Shown here: positions 1 to 5,390 of the stretch, one piece after another | Layout of the letters: each line of letters opens with the position of its first letter | Position numbering within the stretch: position 1 is the first letter of the stretch | From: Candidatus Saliniplasma halalkaliphilum | GTDB taxonomy: Archaea; Thermoplasmatota; Thermoplasmata; Halarchaeoplasmatales; Halarchaeoplasmataceae | Assembly: GCA_019594235.1 (NCBI GenBank) | Contig: JAFDTG010000083.1 | Coordinates: 1-6,722 of the forward strand | Direction: 5' to 3' | Length of the DNA: 6,722 nucleotides | The notes under the pieces: model-generated | The model's database searches: none | The model's input: the letters and a program-made list of their open reading frames with translations, nothing else | Told to the model about the DNA's origin: nothing | Position numbers and translations under genes: made by a program

Positions 1-991
1 CCACTACTTCCCCGTCTCCTTCGATAGTTAAATTCAATTCAAAGGTTCCTTCTGACGTATAGGTATGATACACCATGTCTTGGACAAGGATATAATATTC
101 AGACCCATATTTCGTCTGATTATATATATTCTCTATAGTGGTTCCATCACCAAAATCCCACTTGAATGTTAGGTTTTGTTCGATCCCCCAATCGAACCCG
201 ATAGCTTCAAAGGTGATCTCGTTTCCCATGATGGCTTCATTTATATTTTCTGTCCAGTTATAGGTATGGTTGTGTTCCACATTAAAGGTATGGTGCAGCC
301 TTTCCCAGCTCCTGTCTTCGAACTCTATATCTATCCACGCAGGGTTGGCTCCCAATCTTTGCCCAACGGTTGTAGAGTTCTCGGGAGTATAGTAGGCCTT
401 TGTAGTATAATTTTTAGTGAGATCCAATCTGATATCCTCGACGGTATCCGATTGTTCATCTGGATCACCCGCATCCCTGATAACGTAAAATTCCCCTATG
501 ACCTCATCATCTTCGTACAACTCCATCTCTACGTCGTACCACTTCTTTCCAGCAACTCTCAGTGTCATATCGACATCCATATAACTCTCTTCGATACCAC
601 AGTCTCCTTCTGGTTTTTCTTCCTTTACAACTACAGTTACCGTATCCTTATCATATTCACCCTTATAAGGTCCCGACAACTCTTCAACAAACAACACCAC
701 TTCATAAATACCAGCTCTATCGAAAGTGTGTTGAGCTTGTGGTGTGTAATTACCAGCATCAAACGATGGTTTCTCCGCACCCTCTTCAAAATCGCTAAAA
801 AACCAATTATATCTGAGATCCCATCCAGTGGAGCCAGATGCGTCAAAATCAACCGTTTCTCCAACTAATACCTCTATAAAATCACCGGCGTCCGCTTCCG
901 GCGGGGATGGGAAAACAACGGCTACTGCCGATACTGTTATCAAAGCTACTGCTAAAATAGTGATTGTTTTTTTAGATGATAAACCTAACAT
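1..991 (-). CDS. Secreted PKD-domain surface protein (N-terminal part, runs off left edge)
   Basis: An open frame of 330 codons reads leftward from ATG at 991 to the window edge without a stop, so the C-terminus is missing. Residues 1-27 form a signal peptide or membrane anchor: a short basic stretch (SSKK) and then a hydrophobic run at about 10-27. Residues about 32-123 are a PKD (Ig-like beta-sandwich) domain, with VDFDASGS at 47-54, YNWFFSD at 61-67 and a closing HTFDRAGIYEV strand. Residues about 130-245 are an unassigned, probably beta-rich segment containing the only Cys (131). A second PKD domain spans about 250-326, with the hallmark WDFGDGT at 278-284 and YHTYTSEGTFEL before the last strand. 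Eight N-x-T sequons suggest N-glycosylation. PKD modules are common in archaeal surface proteins and secreted hydrolases; no catalytic domain is visible, so the function is unknown. The start is fixed by a strong AGGAGG site. Confidence 0.85.
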   Translation of the reverse strand, partial: MLGLSSKKTITILAVALITVSAVAVVFPSPPEADAGDFIEVLVGETVDFDASGSTGWDLRYNWFFSDFEEGAEKPSFDAGNYTPQAQHTFDRAGIYEVVLFVEELSGPYKGEYDKDTVTVVVKEEKPEGDCGIEESYMDVDMTLRVAGKKWYDVEMELYEDDEVIGEFYVIRDAGDPDEQSDTVEDIRLDLTKNYTTKAYYTPENSTTVGQRLGANPAWIDIEFEDRSWERLHHTFNVEHNHTYNWTENINEAIMGNEITFEAIGFDWGIEQNLTFKWDFGDGTTIENIYNQTKYGSEYYILVQDMVYHTYTSEGTFELNLTIEGDGEVV

Positions 992-995
992 ATTT

Positions 996-1001
996 CCTCC
1001 T
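996..1001 (-). promoter_or_regulatory. Strong Shine-Dalgarno site of the PKD protein
   Basis: On the minus strand AGGAGG lies four bases before the ATG at 991. It is the best ribosome binding site in the window and sets the start of the PKD protein. Confidence 0.8.
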
Positions 1002-1030
1002 AAATATATACGACAGATAAAGGTTTAATG

Positions 1031-1038
1031 CATATAAA
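1031..1038 (-). promoter_or_regulatory. Probable TATA box of the PKD protein gene
   Basis: The minus strand reads TTTATATG here. An archaeal start site about 25 bases downstream would fall near 1008-1010, leaving a leader of under 20 bases that still contains the AGGAGG site. The placement is inferred from spacing alone. Confidence 0.45.
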
Positions 1039-1266
1039 TGTTATTATCCTTATAATTGTGGGTGTGTGCATTTGTACATATATGAAAAGGAACTACAACC
1101 TCTCCCTAACATCAGGCCCAATTATCTTTTATCATCGACCAGTTCAGTGGATGTACATCCTCTTCTCACTTTGTATATACGGTCAGTGATCTACTTTACC
1201 TGCTCAGAATCTACGAGCTGTACAATAAAATAATGATCAAAAAATAGATACATAATCACGGGAAAA
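1039..1266. other. Divergent intergenic region with three TGTACA motifs, no convincing gene
   Basis: This stretch separates the divergent PKD and transporter genes. It holds TGTACA at 1073-1078, 1152-1157 and 1219-1224. The middle copy sits inside a perfect 12-bp palindrome, GGATGTACATCC (1149-1160). I see no tRNA-like or other RNA structure and no long frame. The only short frame, 35 codons from 1082, lacks a ribosome site and family features. Confidence 0.4.
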
Positions 1267-1274
1267 TTATAAAT
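1267..1274 (+). promoter_or_regulatory. TATA box of the anion symporter gene
   Basis: TTATAAAT follows a purine-rich GGGAAAA stretch that resembles an archaeal BRE. Transcription would start about 25-27 bases downstream, near 1297. That is beyond the upstream ATG at 1282 and before the ATG at 1312, so it supports the shorter start of the transporter. Confidence 0.55.
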
Positions 1275-1301
1275 ATAATTCATGCAACGTGCCCAGTTGA
1301 T

Positions 1302-1306
1302 AGGTG
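1302..1306 (+). promoter_or_regulatory. Shine-Dalgarno site deciding the symporter start
   Basis: AGGTG lies five bases before the ATG at 1312. The alternative ATG at 1282 has only A/T-rich sequence before it and no ribosome site. Confidence 0.55.
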
Positions 1307-1311
1307 CAGAT

Positions 1312-2727
1312 ATGACAGGTAATGAGGATGAAAAAACCCTAGCCCAAGTCATTGAACAGCATGAATGGCAGATATATATCACTTTGATCGGTTTTATGTT
1401 GCTGATAGCGATATACACACTACCGATACCTGTAATTGAAGAACTATCCAGCGACAAAAGAGCGGCTCTGGGTATCCTCGTACTAGCTGCCCTTTTATGG
1501 ATAACCGAATCCATACCACTTTATGCGACCTCTCTGATCATAATCATTTCACAAGTAGTTTTGATCAGCCAGGATACCTTAGGTGCAAATGAAATCTTGG
1601 CACCGTTCTTCAACACCATAATTGCACTGTTCTTGGGTGGGTTCGTACTTGCAGCGGCTTTGAGCAAATACAACGTTGACGATAAACTCGCTAAACTGAT
1701 CCTCAAAAGTGTAGGTAAATCTCCTAAGATGATAATGTTCGGTTTGATGTTCATAACCGCAGTCCTTTCTATGTGGATGTCGAACACTGCTACCACAGCT
1801 TTGATGATCGCCCTGGCGGTACCGATCTACACTCAGATCCCAAAAGAAGAAAAATTCTCGAAAGCCATGATACTCGGAATACCTTTCGCAGCCAACATCG
1901 GTGGGATGGCAACCCCGATAGGAACTCCACCCAACGCTATAATCATAGAAACGTTGGGTAGGGAAGGTTTCTCTCTTACTTTCTTGGACTGGATGATAAT
2001 CGCTTTACCTTTGACCATAATAATGTTCCTGTTCGCTTACTTCCTTTTGTATTACGCTTTCAAACCAACCATAAAGGAACTTGATATCGATCTGGGGAAT
2101 AAAACAAGTAAAGGTTTTTCCCGGAACCAGATGTTCGTGTTGGTTGTATTCCTTATAACCGTGGTCCTGTGGTTGGGTTCATCTTTCGAACTTGTAGGTT
2201 CTTTATTCCAGTCTGCCGGTATAATAGCTCTGATCCCGGCAGTGGTCTTTTTCAGTTCTGGATTGTTAGGTAAGAAGGACCTAGCGGACCTAAATTGGAA
2301 CGTACTTCTGTTGATGGGTGGAGGTATGTCACTAGGCAACGCTATAGGTACTACTGGACTGGCTGATTGGATAGTATCTATGATAGAACAATATCCTATG
2401 AGTATGATAATGGTTGTACTGGTGTTCTCCGCTTTAGCAATAATCCTTTCCACATTCATGAGCAATACCGCCACGGCAGCCCTCATGGCACCGATAATGA
2501 TAGTTATAGGCATGGACCTCGGTTCTTCGATCTCGGTCATGGCTTCCATTGCATTAGCTTGTTCCATGGCCATGGCACTACCGGTGAGTACACCACCGAA
2601 CGCTATAGCCTACGGTACAGAGATGATCAACATCAAGGACATGATAAAATACGGATCTTTGATAAGCATCGTTGGAGTTATCCTGCTGACGCTGCTCTTC
2701 GGATTATTCATGGCCAATATATTCTGA
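1312..2727 (+). CDS. DASS/SLC13-family anion (dicarboxylate or sulfate) symporter
   Basis: A 471-residue polytopic inner-membrane protein (start at 1312) of the divalent anion:sodium symporter (DASS, CitT/SLC13) family, which moves dicarboxylates, citrate, sulfate or phosphate, usually with Na+. The two inverted-repeat halves each show the family's SNT substrate/sodium motif: SNTATTALM at 157-165 and SNTATAALM at 384-392. Each is followed by a T-P-P-N loop: TPIGTPPN at 201-208 and PVSTPPN at 424-430. Hydrophobic segments cover most of the chain, with short polar loops near 130 (NVDDKL), 177 (PKEEKF) and 253-272. The length matches the family (about 450-500). The substrate cannot be told from sequence. 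It appears to have its own promoter, and the next gene has a separate TATA box. An in-frame ATG at 1282 would add ten residues but lies upstream of the predicted transcript start and lacks a ribosome site. Confidence 0.93.
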   Translation: MTGNEDEKTLAQVIEQHEWQIYITLIGFMLLIAIYTLPIPVIEELSSDKRAALGILVLAALLWITESIPLYATSLIIIISQVVLISQDTLGANEILAPFFNTIIALFLGGFVLAAALSKYNVDDKLAKLILKSVGKSPKMIMFGLMFITAVLSMWMSNTATTALMIALAVPIYTQIPKEEKFSKAMILGIPFAANIGGMATPIGTPPNAIIIETLGREGFSLTFLDWMIIALPLTIIMFLFAYFLLYYAFKPTIKELDIDLGNKTSKGFSRNQMFVLVVFLITVVLWLGSSFELVGSLFQSAGIIALIPAVVFFSSGLLGKKDLADLNWNVLLLMGGGMSLGNAIGTTGLADWIVSMIEQYPMSMIMVVLVFSALAIILSTFMSNTATAALMAPIMIVIGMDLGSSISVMASIALACSMAMALPVSTPPNAIAYGTEMINIKDMIKYGSLISIVGVILLTLLFGLFMANIF

Positions 2728-2740
2728 AACGTTGAGTAAA

Positions 2741-2748
2741 ATTTAAAC
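2741..2748 (+). promoter_or_regulatory. Probable TATA box of the redox-repair operon, leaderless
   Basis: ATTTAAAC is centred about 27 bases before the ATG at 2772, so transcription would begin at or next to the start codon. No Shine-Dalgarno site precedes that ATG, which agrees with a leaderless message. AACGTT palindromes lie on both sides, at 2728-2733 and within TTAACGTTAA at 2754-2763. Confidence 0.5.
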
Positions 2749-2753
2749 TAACT

Positions 2754-2763
2754 TTAACGTTAA
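2754..2763. repeat. Perfect 10-bp palindrome, candidate operator
   Basis: TTAACGTTAA lies between the TATA box and the start codon of the three-gene operon. Its AACGTT core recurs at 2728-2733, 28 bp upstream centre to centre, so the two copies flank the TATA box. A dimeric regulator bound here would block the promoter. This is inference from position and symmetry. Confidence 0.35.
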
Positions 2764-2771
2764 CTAAAAGT

Positions 2772-3098
2772 ATGAAAGGTTTTGAAGAGGAAAGAGATAG
2801 GTTGAACGAACTCGTACTCGAAGAGGGAACGCTTGAAACTAAACGATTTTTCAATTTAGATACTAACGTTTACGAAGAAGGAGCGTTATCGAGGAAAACA
2901 AAAGAACTGATCGGTCTGATATCTTCGCTTGTCCTTCGCTGTGACGATTGTATCGAATACCACCTGAACAGGTGTTACGAGGAAGATGTTAGTGACGAGG
3001 AAATCCAGGAAGCGTTATCTATAGGTTTGGTGGTAGGTGGGTCTATCACCATACCACATCTGAGGGAAGCCGTAGATAAGTGGGTCGATATGAGGTGA
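2772..3098 (+). CDS. AhpD-like / carboxymuconolactone decarboxylase-family CxxC protein
   Basis: A 108-residue, all-helical protein of the CMD/AhpD-like superfamily. It carries the AhpD-type catalytic signature: Glu45, then CDDC at 57-60, then His64. This reproduces the E-x11-C-x2-C-x3-H spacing of AhpD, where the Cys pair reduces peroxides or passes electrons to a peroxiredoxin and Glu/His form the proton relay. The C-terminal part (GLVVGGSITIPHLREAV, about 85-101) is the usual closing helix region. The length is typical for single-domain members, which act as cytosolic oligomers. It is the first gene of a tight operon with a methionine sulfoxide reductase and an 8-oxoguanine glycosylase, which supports a thiol-based antioxidant role over aromatic decarboxylation. 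No partner peroxiredoxin is in the window, so the electron donor is unknown. The start appears leaderless. Confidence 0.88.
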   Translation: MKGFEEERDRLNELVLEEGTLETKRFFNLDTNVYEEGALSRKTKELIGLISSLVLRCDDCIEYHLNRCYEEDVSDEEIQEALSIGLVVGGSITIPHLREAVDKWVDMR

Positions 3099-3102
3099 GA
3101 GG

Positions 3103-3549
3103 ATGGATAGTGAGAAATTACTGGAAGAAGTTAAAGGTATTTTGAAGAAAGATATGGATAATGAAGGTAAGTTGAAACAGATCTGTAAGTTGTTGAAGGA
3201 TAGGGTAAAGCATTACGATTGGGTCGGTTTCTACCTGGTCAAGAAGGGACGGTTGGTTCTCGGACCTTACGTGGGCGAACCCACTGAACATACCGACATA
3301 GGTTTCGGTGAGGGGATATGCGGTCAAGCAGCTGATAGGGAAGAAACTTTCCGTGTGCAGGACGTGACAAAAGAAGACAATTACTTATCCTGCAGTGTTG
3401 AAGTCAAGTCCGAGTTGGTGGTACCGATATTCAAGGATGGAGAGGTCGTCGGTGAACTAGATATCGATTCACACGAAGAATCTCCCTTTACCGACGAGGA
3501 TGAAAGATTGATCGAAGATATATGCGAAGAGGTAGCCGAATTACTGTAG
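3103..3549 (+). CDS. GAF-fold free methionine-(R)-sulfoxide reductase (fRMsr type)
   Basis: A 148-residue single GAF domain resembling free methionine-(R)-sulfoxide reductase (MsrC/fRMsr), a cytosolic enzyme that returns oxidised free methionine to methionine. Family landmarks in order are DWVGFYL at 39-45, LVLGPYVG at 51-58, GEGICGQAA at 69-77, SELVVPI at 103-109, and GELDIDS at 117-123 with the following FTDEDE. Cys73 and Cys97 are 24 residues apart, as recalled for the resolving (94) and catalytic (118) cysteines of the E. coli enzyme. The position equivalent to its third cysteine (84) is His63, so this is a two-cysteine form. An N-terminal helix covers about 1-35. It begins four bases after the previous stop, and GAGGTGA (3092-3098) spans that stop as the ribosome site, so the genes are co-transcribed. 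A ligand-sensing GAF protein is the alternative, but the two conserved cysteines argue for the enzyme. Confidence 0.85.
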   Translation: MDSEKLLEEVKGILKKDMDNEGKLKQICKLLKDRVKHYDWVGFYLVKKGRLVLGPYVGEPTEHTDIGFGEGICGQAADREETFRVQDVTKEDNYLSCSVEVKSELVVPIFKDGEVVGELDIDSHEESPFTDEDERLIEDICEEVAELL

Positions 3550-3558
3550 TTGGGGATC

Positions 3559-4209
3559 ATGTACGATGAGGAAAAGGTTCGAGAATTGAAATCCGATTAC
3601 AGTGAGATCCGTGATGAAATAGAAACTCGGTTGAAGGAGTTTGGAAGGGTTTGGGACCAAGGGGATGAAAGGTTATTCCGTGAACTGTGCTTCTGTATCT
3701 TCACACCCCAATCTAAAGCTAAAGTTTGCTGGGATACGGTCAAAGAGCTGGACGGTACTGATCAACTGCTGTCCGTCGAGGAAGAAGAGATCGCAGAAGA
3801 GATCAAGAGAGTGCGGTTCAGGTTCAACAAGGCAGGTTATCTCGTAGAGGCCCGTGAGAAGTTCGCTGGAGATGAATGCATTTCACTTAAAGAGAAGATA
3901 GATTCATTTACTGACGGAAAAGAAGCTAGAAAGTGGATCGTTGATAACGTTAAAGGTCTTGGTTTAAAAGAGGCCAGTCATTTCCTCAGGAATATCGGTA
4001 AAGGCGATGAACTAGCTATACTCGATAGGCACATATTGAAGAATCTCGACGAGATGGGAGTCATCGAGAGTGTTCCAAAAACTTTGACGAAAAAGAGATA
4101 TTTAGAGATCGAAGAGAAGATGAAAAAGTTTTCTAAAGAAATAGATATACCTCTGGATCACCTTGACTTAGTCCTCTGGTACAGGGAAACCGGAGAGATA
4201 TTCAAGTGA
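3559..4209 (+). CDS. ogg: 8-oxoguanine DNA glycosylase / AP lyase, archaeal Ogg2 family
   Basis: A 216-residue bifunctional base-excision repair enzyme of the archaeal Ogg2 family, which removes 8-oxoguanine and nicks the abasic site. The helix-hairpin-helix region has GLGLKEASHFLRNIG at 133-147, with catalytic Lys137. The conserved AILDRHIL follows at 153-160, with catalytic Asp156. The FTPQSKA helix near 48-54 is typical of Ogg2. The protein ends in WYRETGEIFK, and the terminal Lys216 matches the C-terminal lysine known to help recognise 8-oxoguanine in this family. Length is normal and intact. ATG at 3559 is preferred because GGGGATC precedes it directly; a TTG at 3550, abutting the upstream stop, would add three residues. 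It is the last gene of the operon, and its stop overlaps the convergent nitroreductase gene by 8 bases. Confidence 0.93.
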   Translation: MYDEEKVRELKSDYSEIRDEIETRLKEFGRVWDQGDERLFRELCFCIFTPQSKAKVCWDTVKELDGTDQLLSVEEEEIAEEIKRVRFRFNKAGYLVEAREKFAGDECISLKEKIDSFTDGKEARKWIVDNVKGLGLKEASHFLRNIGKGDELAILDRHILKNLDEMGVIESVPKTLTKKRYLEIEEKMKKFSKEIDIPLDHLDLVLWYRETGEIFK

Positions 4210-5041
4210 TATATCTTACAAAGTCCTCTGCAGGTTTTCTCGAAGGTGTTTTCGGAACGTTACTAGGATACCCTAGTGGAGTTACAGTTGCGACGAAATG
4301 ATCCTTATCGATTCCGAGTCTTTCCTTAACGTCGTTCCTGTCCATGGCGGCTATCCAGCACGTTCCTAAACCATGAGACCATGCGGTAAGCATGAAGTGG
4401 TAAGCGGCTATATCACCGTCTTGTTCTGGAGCCCCTGTTTTTTCTGAATCTACACAGATAGCCACCGCCATGGGTGCTTCTGCTATAGGTCCGCTGTTCG
4501 GAGCTCTTCTATCCGCCATGAATTCGATAGTATCCCTGTCTTTGATAGGGGTGAAATAGTATGATTGTGAATGTCTAGAAGTAGGTGCGTACCTGCATGT
4601 TTCGAAGATATCTTGTAAAACCTCTTCTGGGACTTCCTTTTCTTTAAAATCTCTAACACTCCTTCTCCCCTCTAAAAGTTCTCTAGCATCCATGTATGGA
4701 TCCAATGGATGTAAGAAGGTTTGAAACTCGATGGTACGACCCTCCACGTCTTTGGCGAAGAAGTTATAGATTTTGTAAGTCTCGTTCTCCTTGGGTTTGG
4801 TTTCCGCACTGTCCTCGAACACATCATACATCTCGTTGACCTGCTTCTTGTTCTCGTAAAAGAAGGTAATGACACCGTCTGTATCGGGTTCATCCGCTTC
4901 GCAGAAACCCAATAGCATGTTACCGTGTTTTAAAATCACACATTGACCTTGATCAACCCACTCCTTCATACCGATCTTGTTAGTGTAAAAATCTTTCACT
5001 CTTTCTAAATCATCCGTTTTCATGAAATGAATTCCTGACAT
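4202..5041 (-). CDS. VOC (glyoxalase-fold)-nitroreductase fusion protein
   Basis: A 279-residue cytosolic fusion. Residues 1-112 form a VOC/glyoxalase-bleomycin-resistance module: it opens with the strand SGIHFMKTDDLERVKDFY and ends with DVEGRTIEFQTF (98-109), where His5 and Glu105 sit at usual metal-ligand positions. Residues about 118-279 form an FMN nitroreductase: RRSVR at 126-130 (FMN phosphate binding), YAPTSRHSQ at 151-159, PIAEAPMAVAICVD at 185-198, a helix with HGLGTCW at 223-229, GYPSNVPKTPSRKP near 257-270. The usual Asn of the AP-S-x-x-N-x-Q motif is His157 or Ser158 here. Such enzymes reduce nitroaromatics, quinones or flavins with NAD(P)H; the substrate is unknown and the VOC part may bind it. 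The gene is convergent with and overlaps the glycosylase. The start has only GGGG upstream and may be leaderless. Confidence 0.88.
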   Translation of the reverse strand: MSGIHFMKTDDLERVKDFYTNKIGMKEWVDQGQCVILKHGNMLLGFCEADEPDTDGVITFFYENKKQVNEMYDVFEDSAETKPKENETYKIYNFFAKDVEGRTIEFQTFLHPLDPYMDARELLEGRRSVRDFKEKEVPEEVLQDIFETCRYAPTSRHSQSYYFTPIKDRDTIEFMADRRAPNSGPIAEAPMAVAICVDSEKTGAPEQDGDIAAYHFMLTAWSHGLGTCWIAAMDRNDVKERLGIDKDHFVATVTPLGYPSNVPKTPSRKPAEDFVRYIT

Positions 5042-5062
5042 CTTACCCCATCTAACATATAT

Positions 5063-5070
5063 CTTATATG
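5063..5070 (-). promoter_or_regulatory. Probable TATA box of the VOC-nitroreductase gene
   Basis: The minus strand reads CATATAAG, centred about 26 bases before the ATG at 5041, so the message would start at the first codon. Neighbouring A/T-rich sequence (5071-5080) offers alternative boxes, so the exact hexamer is uncertain. Confidence 0.45.
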
Positions 5071-5122
5071 ATATAATTATTTTGCTTCACTAGAAGAAGG
5101 TTCTGTACCCAATATTTTTACT

Positions 5123-5148
5123 GATACTAGCGATTTCAGTATCGATAC
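5123..5148. repeat. Inverted repeats between the nitroreductase and TA promoters
   Basis: GATACT (5123-5128) and AGTATC (5138-5143) form a 6-bp inverted repeat with a 9-base spacer. The right arm overlaps a perfect 10-bp palindrome, GTATCGATAC (5139-5148). These lie between two divergent promoters and could bind a regulator of either, but no function is demonstrated. Confidence 0.35.
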
Positions 5149-5153
5149 AATTT

Positions 5154-5171
5154 ATTATAGTAAACTATAAT
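5154..5171. promoter_or_regulatory. Palindromic operator 1 of the toxin-antitoxin operon, over its TATA box
   Basis: ATTATAGTAAACTATAAT is a perfect inverted repeat of 8-bp arms with a 2-base spacer. Its right half contains the likely TATA element (ACTATAAT), about 28-30 bases before the antitoxin ATG at 5199. A bound antitoxin dimer would exclude TBP. Ribbon-helix-helix antitoxins typically repress their own promoters through such palindromes. Confidence 0.6.
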
Positions 5172-5182
5172 TATCACTAATG

Positions 5183-5200
5183 ACTATAGTTCAGTATAAT
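5183..5200. promoter_or_regulatory. Imperfect operator 2 of the toxin-antitoxin operon, reaching the start codon
   Basis: ACTATAGTTCAGTATAAT has the same 8-2-8 architecture as operator 1, with six of eight arm positions paired. All four half-sites fit A(T/C)TATA(G/C)T. The two centres are 29 bp apart, close to three helical turns, so two repressor dimers could sit on one DNA face. This copy covers the expected transcription start and the first two bases of the antitoxin ATG. Confidence 0.5.
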
Positions 5201-5390
5201 GTCGAAAACAACCATCCAAATCAAAAAAGATGTTAGAAACGAATTGAAAAAATTAGGTACTATGGACGATGACTACAACAGCATAATAGAGAAGCTTATC
5301 AGAGAACACAACCGCAACATGCTGGTAGAGTACAGCAAGAAGATAGTCGAAGAAAGGAAAGATGAATTCGTGAATTTAGATGAACTTTGA
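5199..5390 (+). CDS. RelB-like ribbon-helix-helix antitoxin
   Basis: A 63-residue antitoxin. The N-terminal TTIQIKKDV (4-12) is a ribbon-helix-helix beta strand and the start of helix A; helix A continues to about 20 and helix B covers about 25-37 (YNSIIEKLIREH), which would give a dimeric DNA-binding domain. The acidic/basic C-terminal helix (about 41-63) is the expected toxin-neutralising segment. It overlaps the downstream toxin by 11 bases, as is usual for translationally coupled antitoxin-toxin pairs. There is no ribosome site before the ATG, and the TATA spacing suggests a leaderless message. Two palindromes in the promoter imply autorepression. It could also be called VapB-like, but the partner is RelE-like rather than a PIN protein. 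Confidence 0.85.
   Translation: MSKTTIQIKKDVRNELKKLGTMDDDYNSIIEKLIREHNRNMLVEYSKKIVEERKDEFVNLDEL

Noticed and set aside
176..868. A 230-codon plus-strand frame
   Set aside because: It lies antisense to the PKD gene, which has a signal peptide, family motifs and a strong ribosome site. The plus-strand product has none of these and looks like an antisense shadow.
1082..1189. A 35-codon plus-strand frame (MKRNYNLSL...) in the divergent intergenic region
   Set aside because: No ribosome site, no family features and no supporting neighbour. A nearby A/T-rich stretch could act as a TATA box, but the evidence is too weak for a gene call.
1039..1266. Possible tRNA or small RNA gene in the intergenic region
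   Set aside because: I found no cloverleaf arms, no GTTCRANNC-like T-loop and no GC-rich hairpin.
2052..2573. A 173-codon minus-strand frame opposite the symporter
   Set aside because: It is the antisense shadow of the transmembrane region, which carries both SNT motifs on the plus strand.
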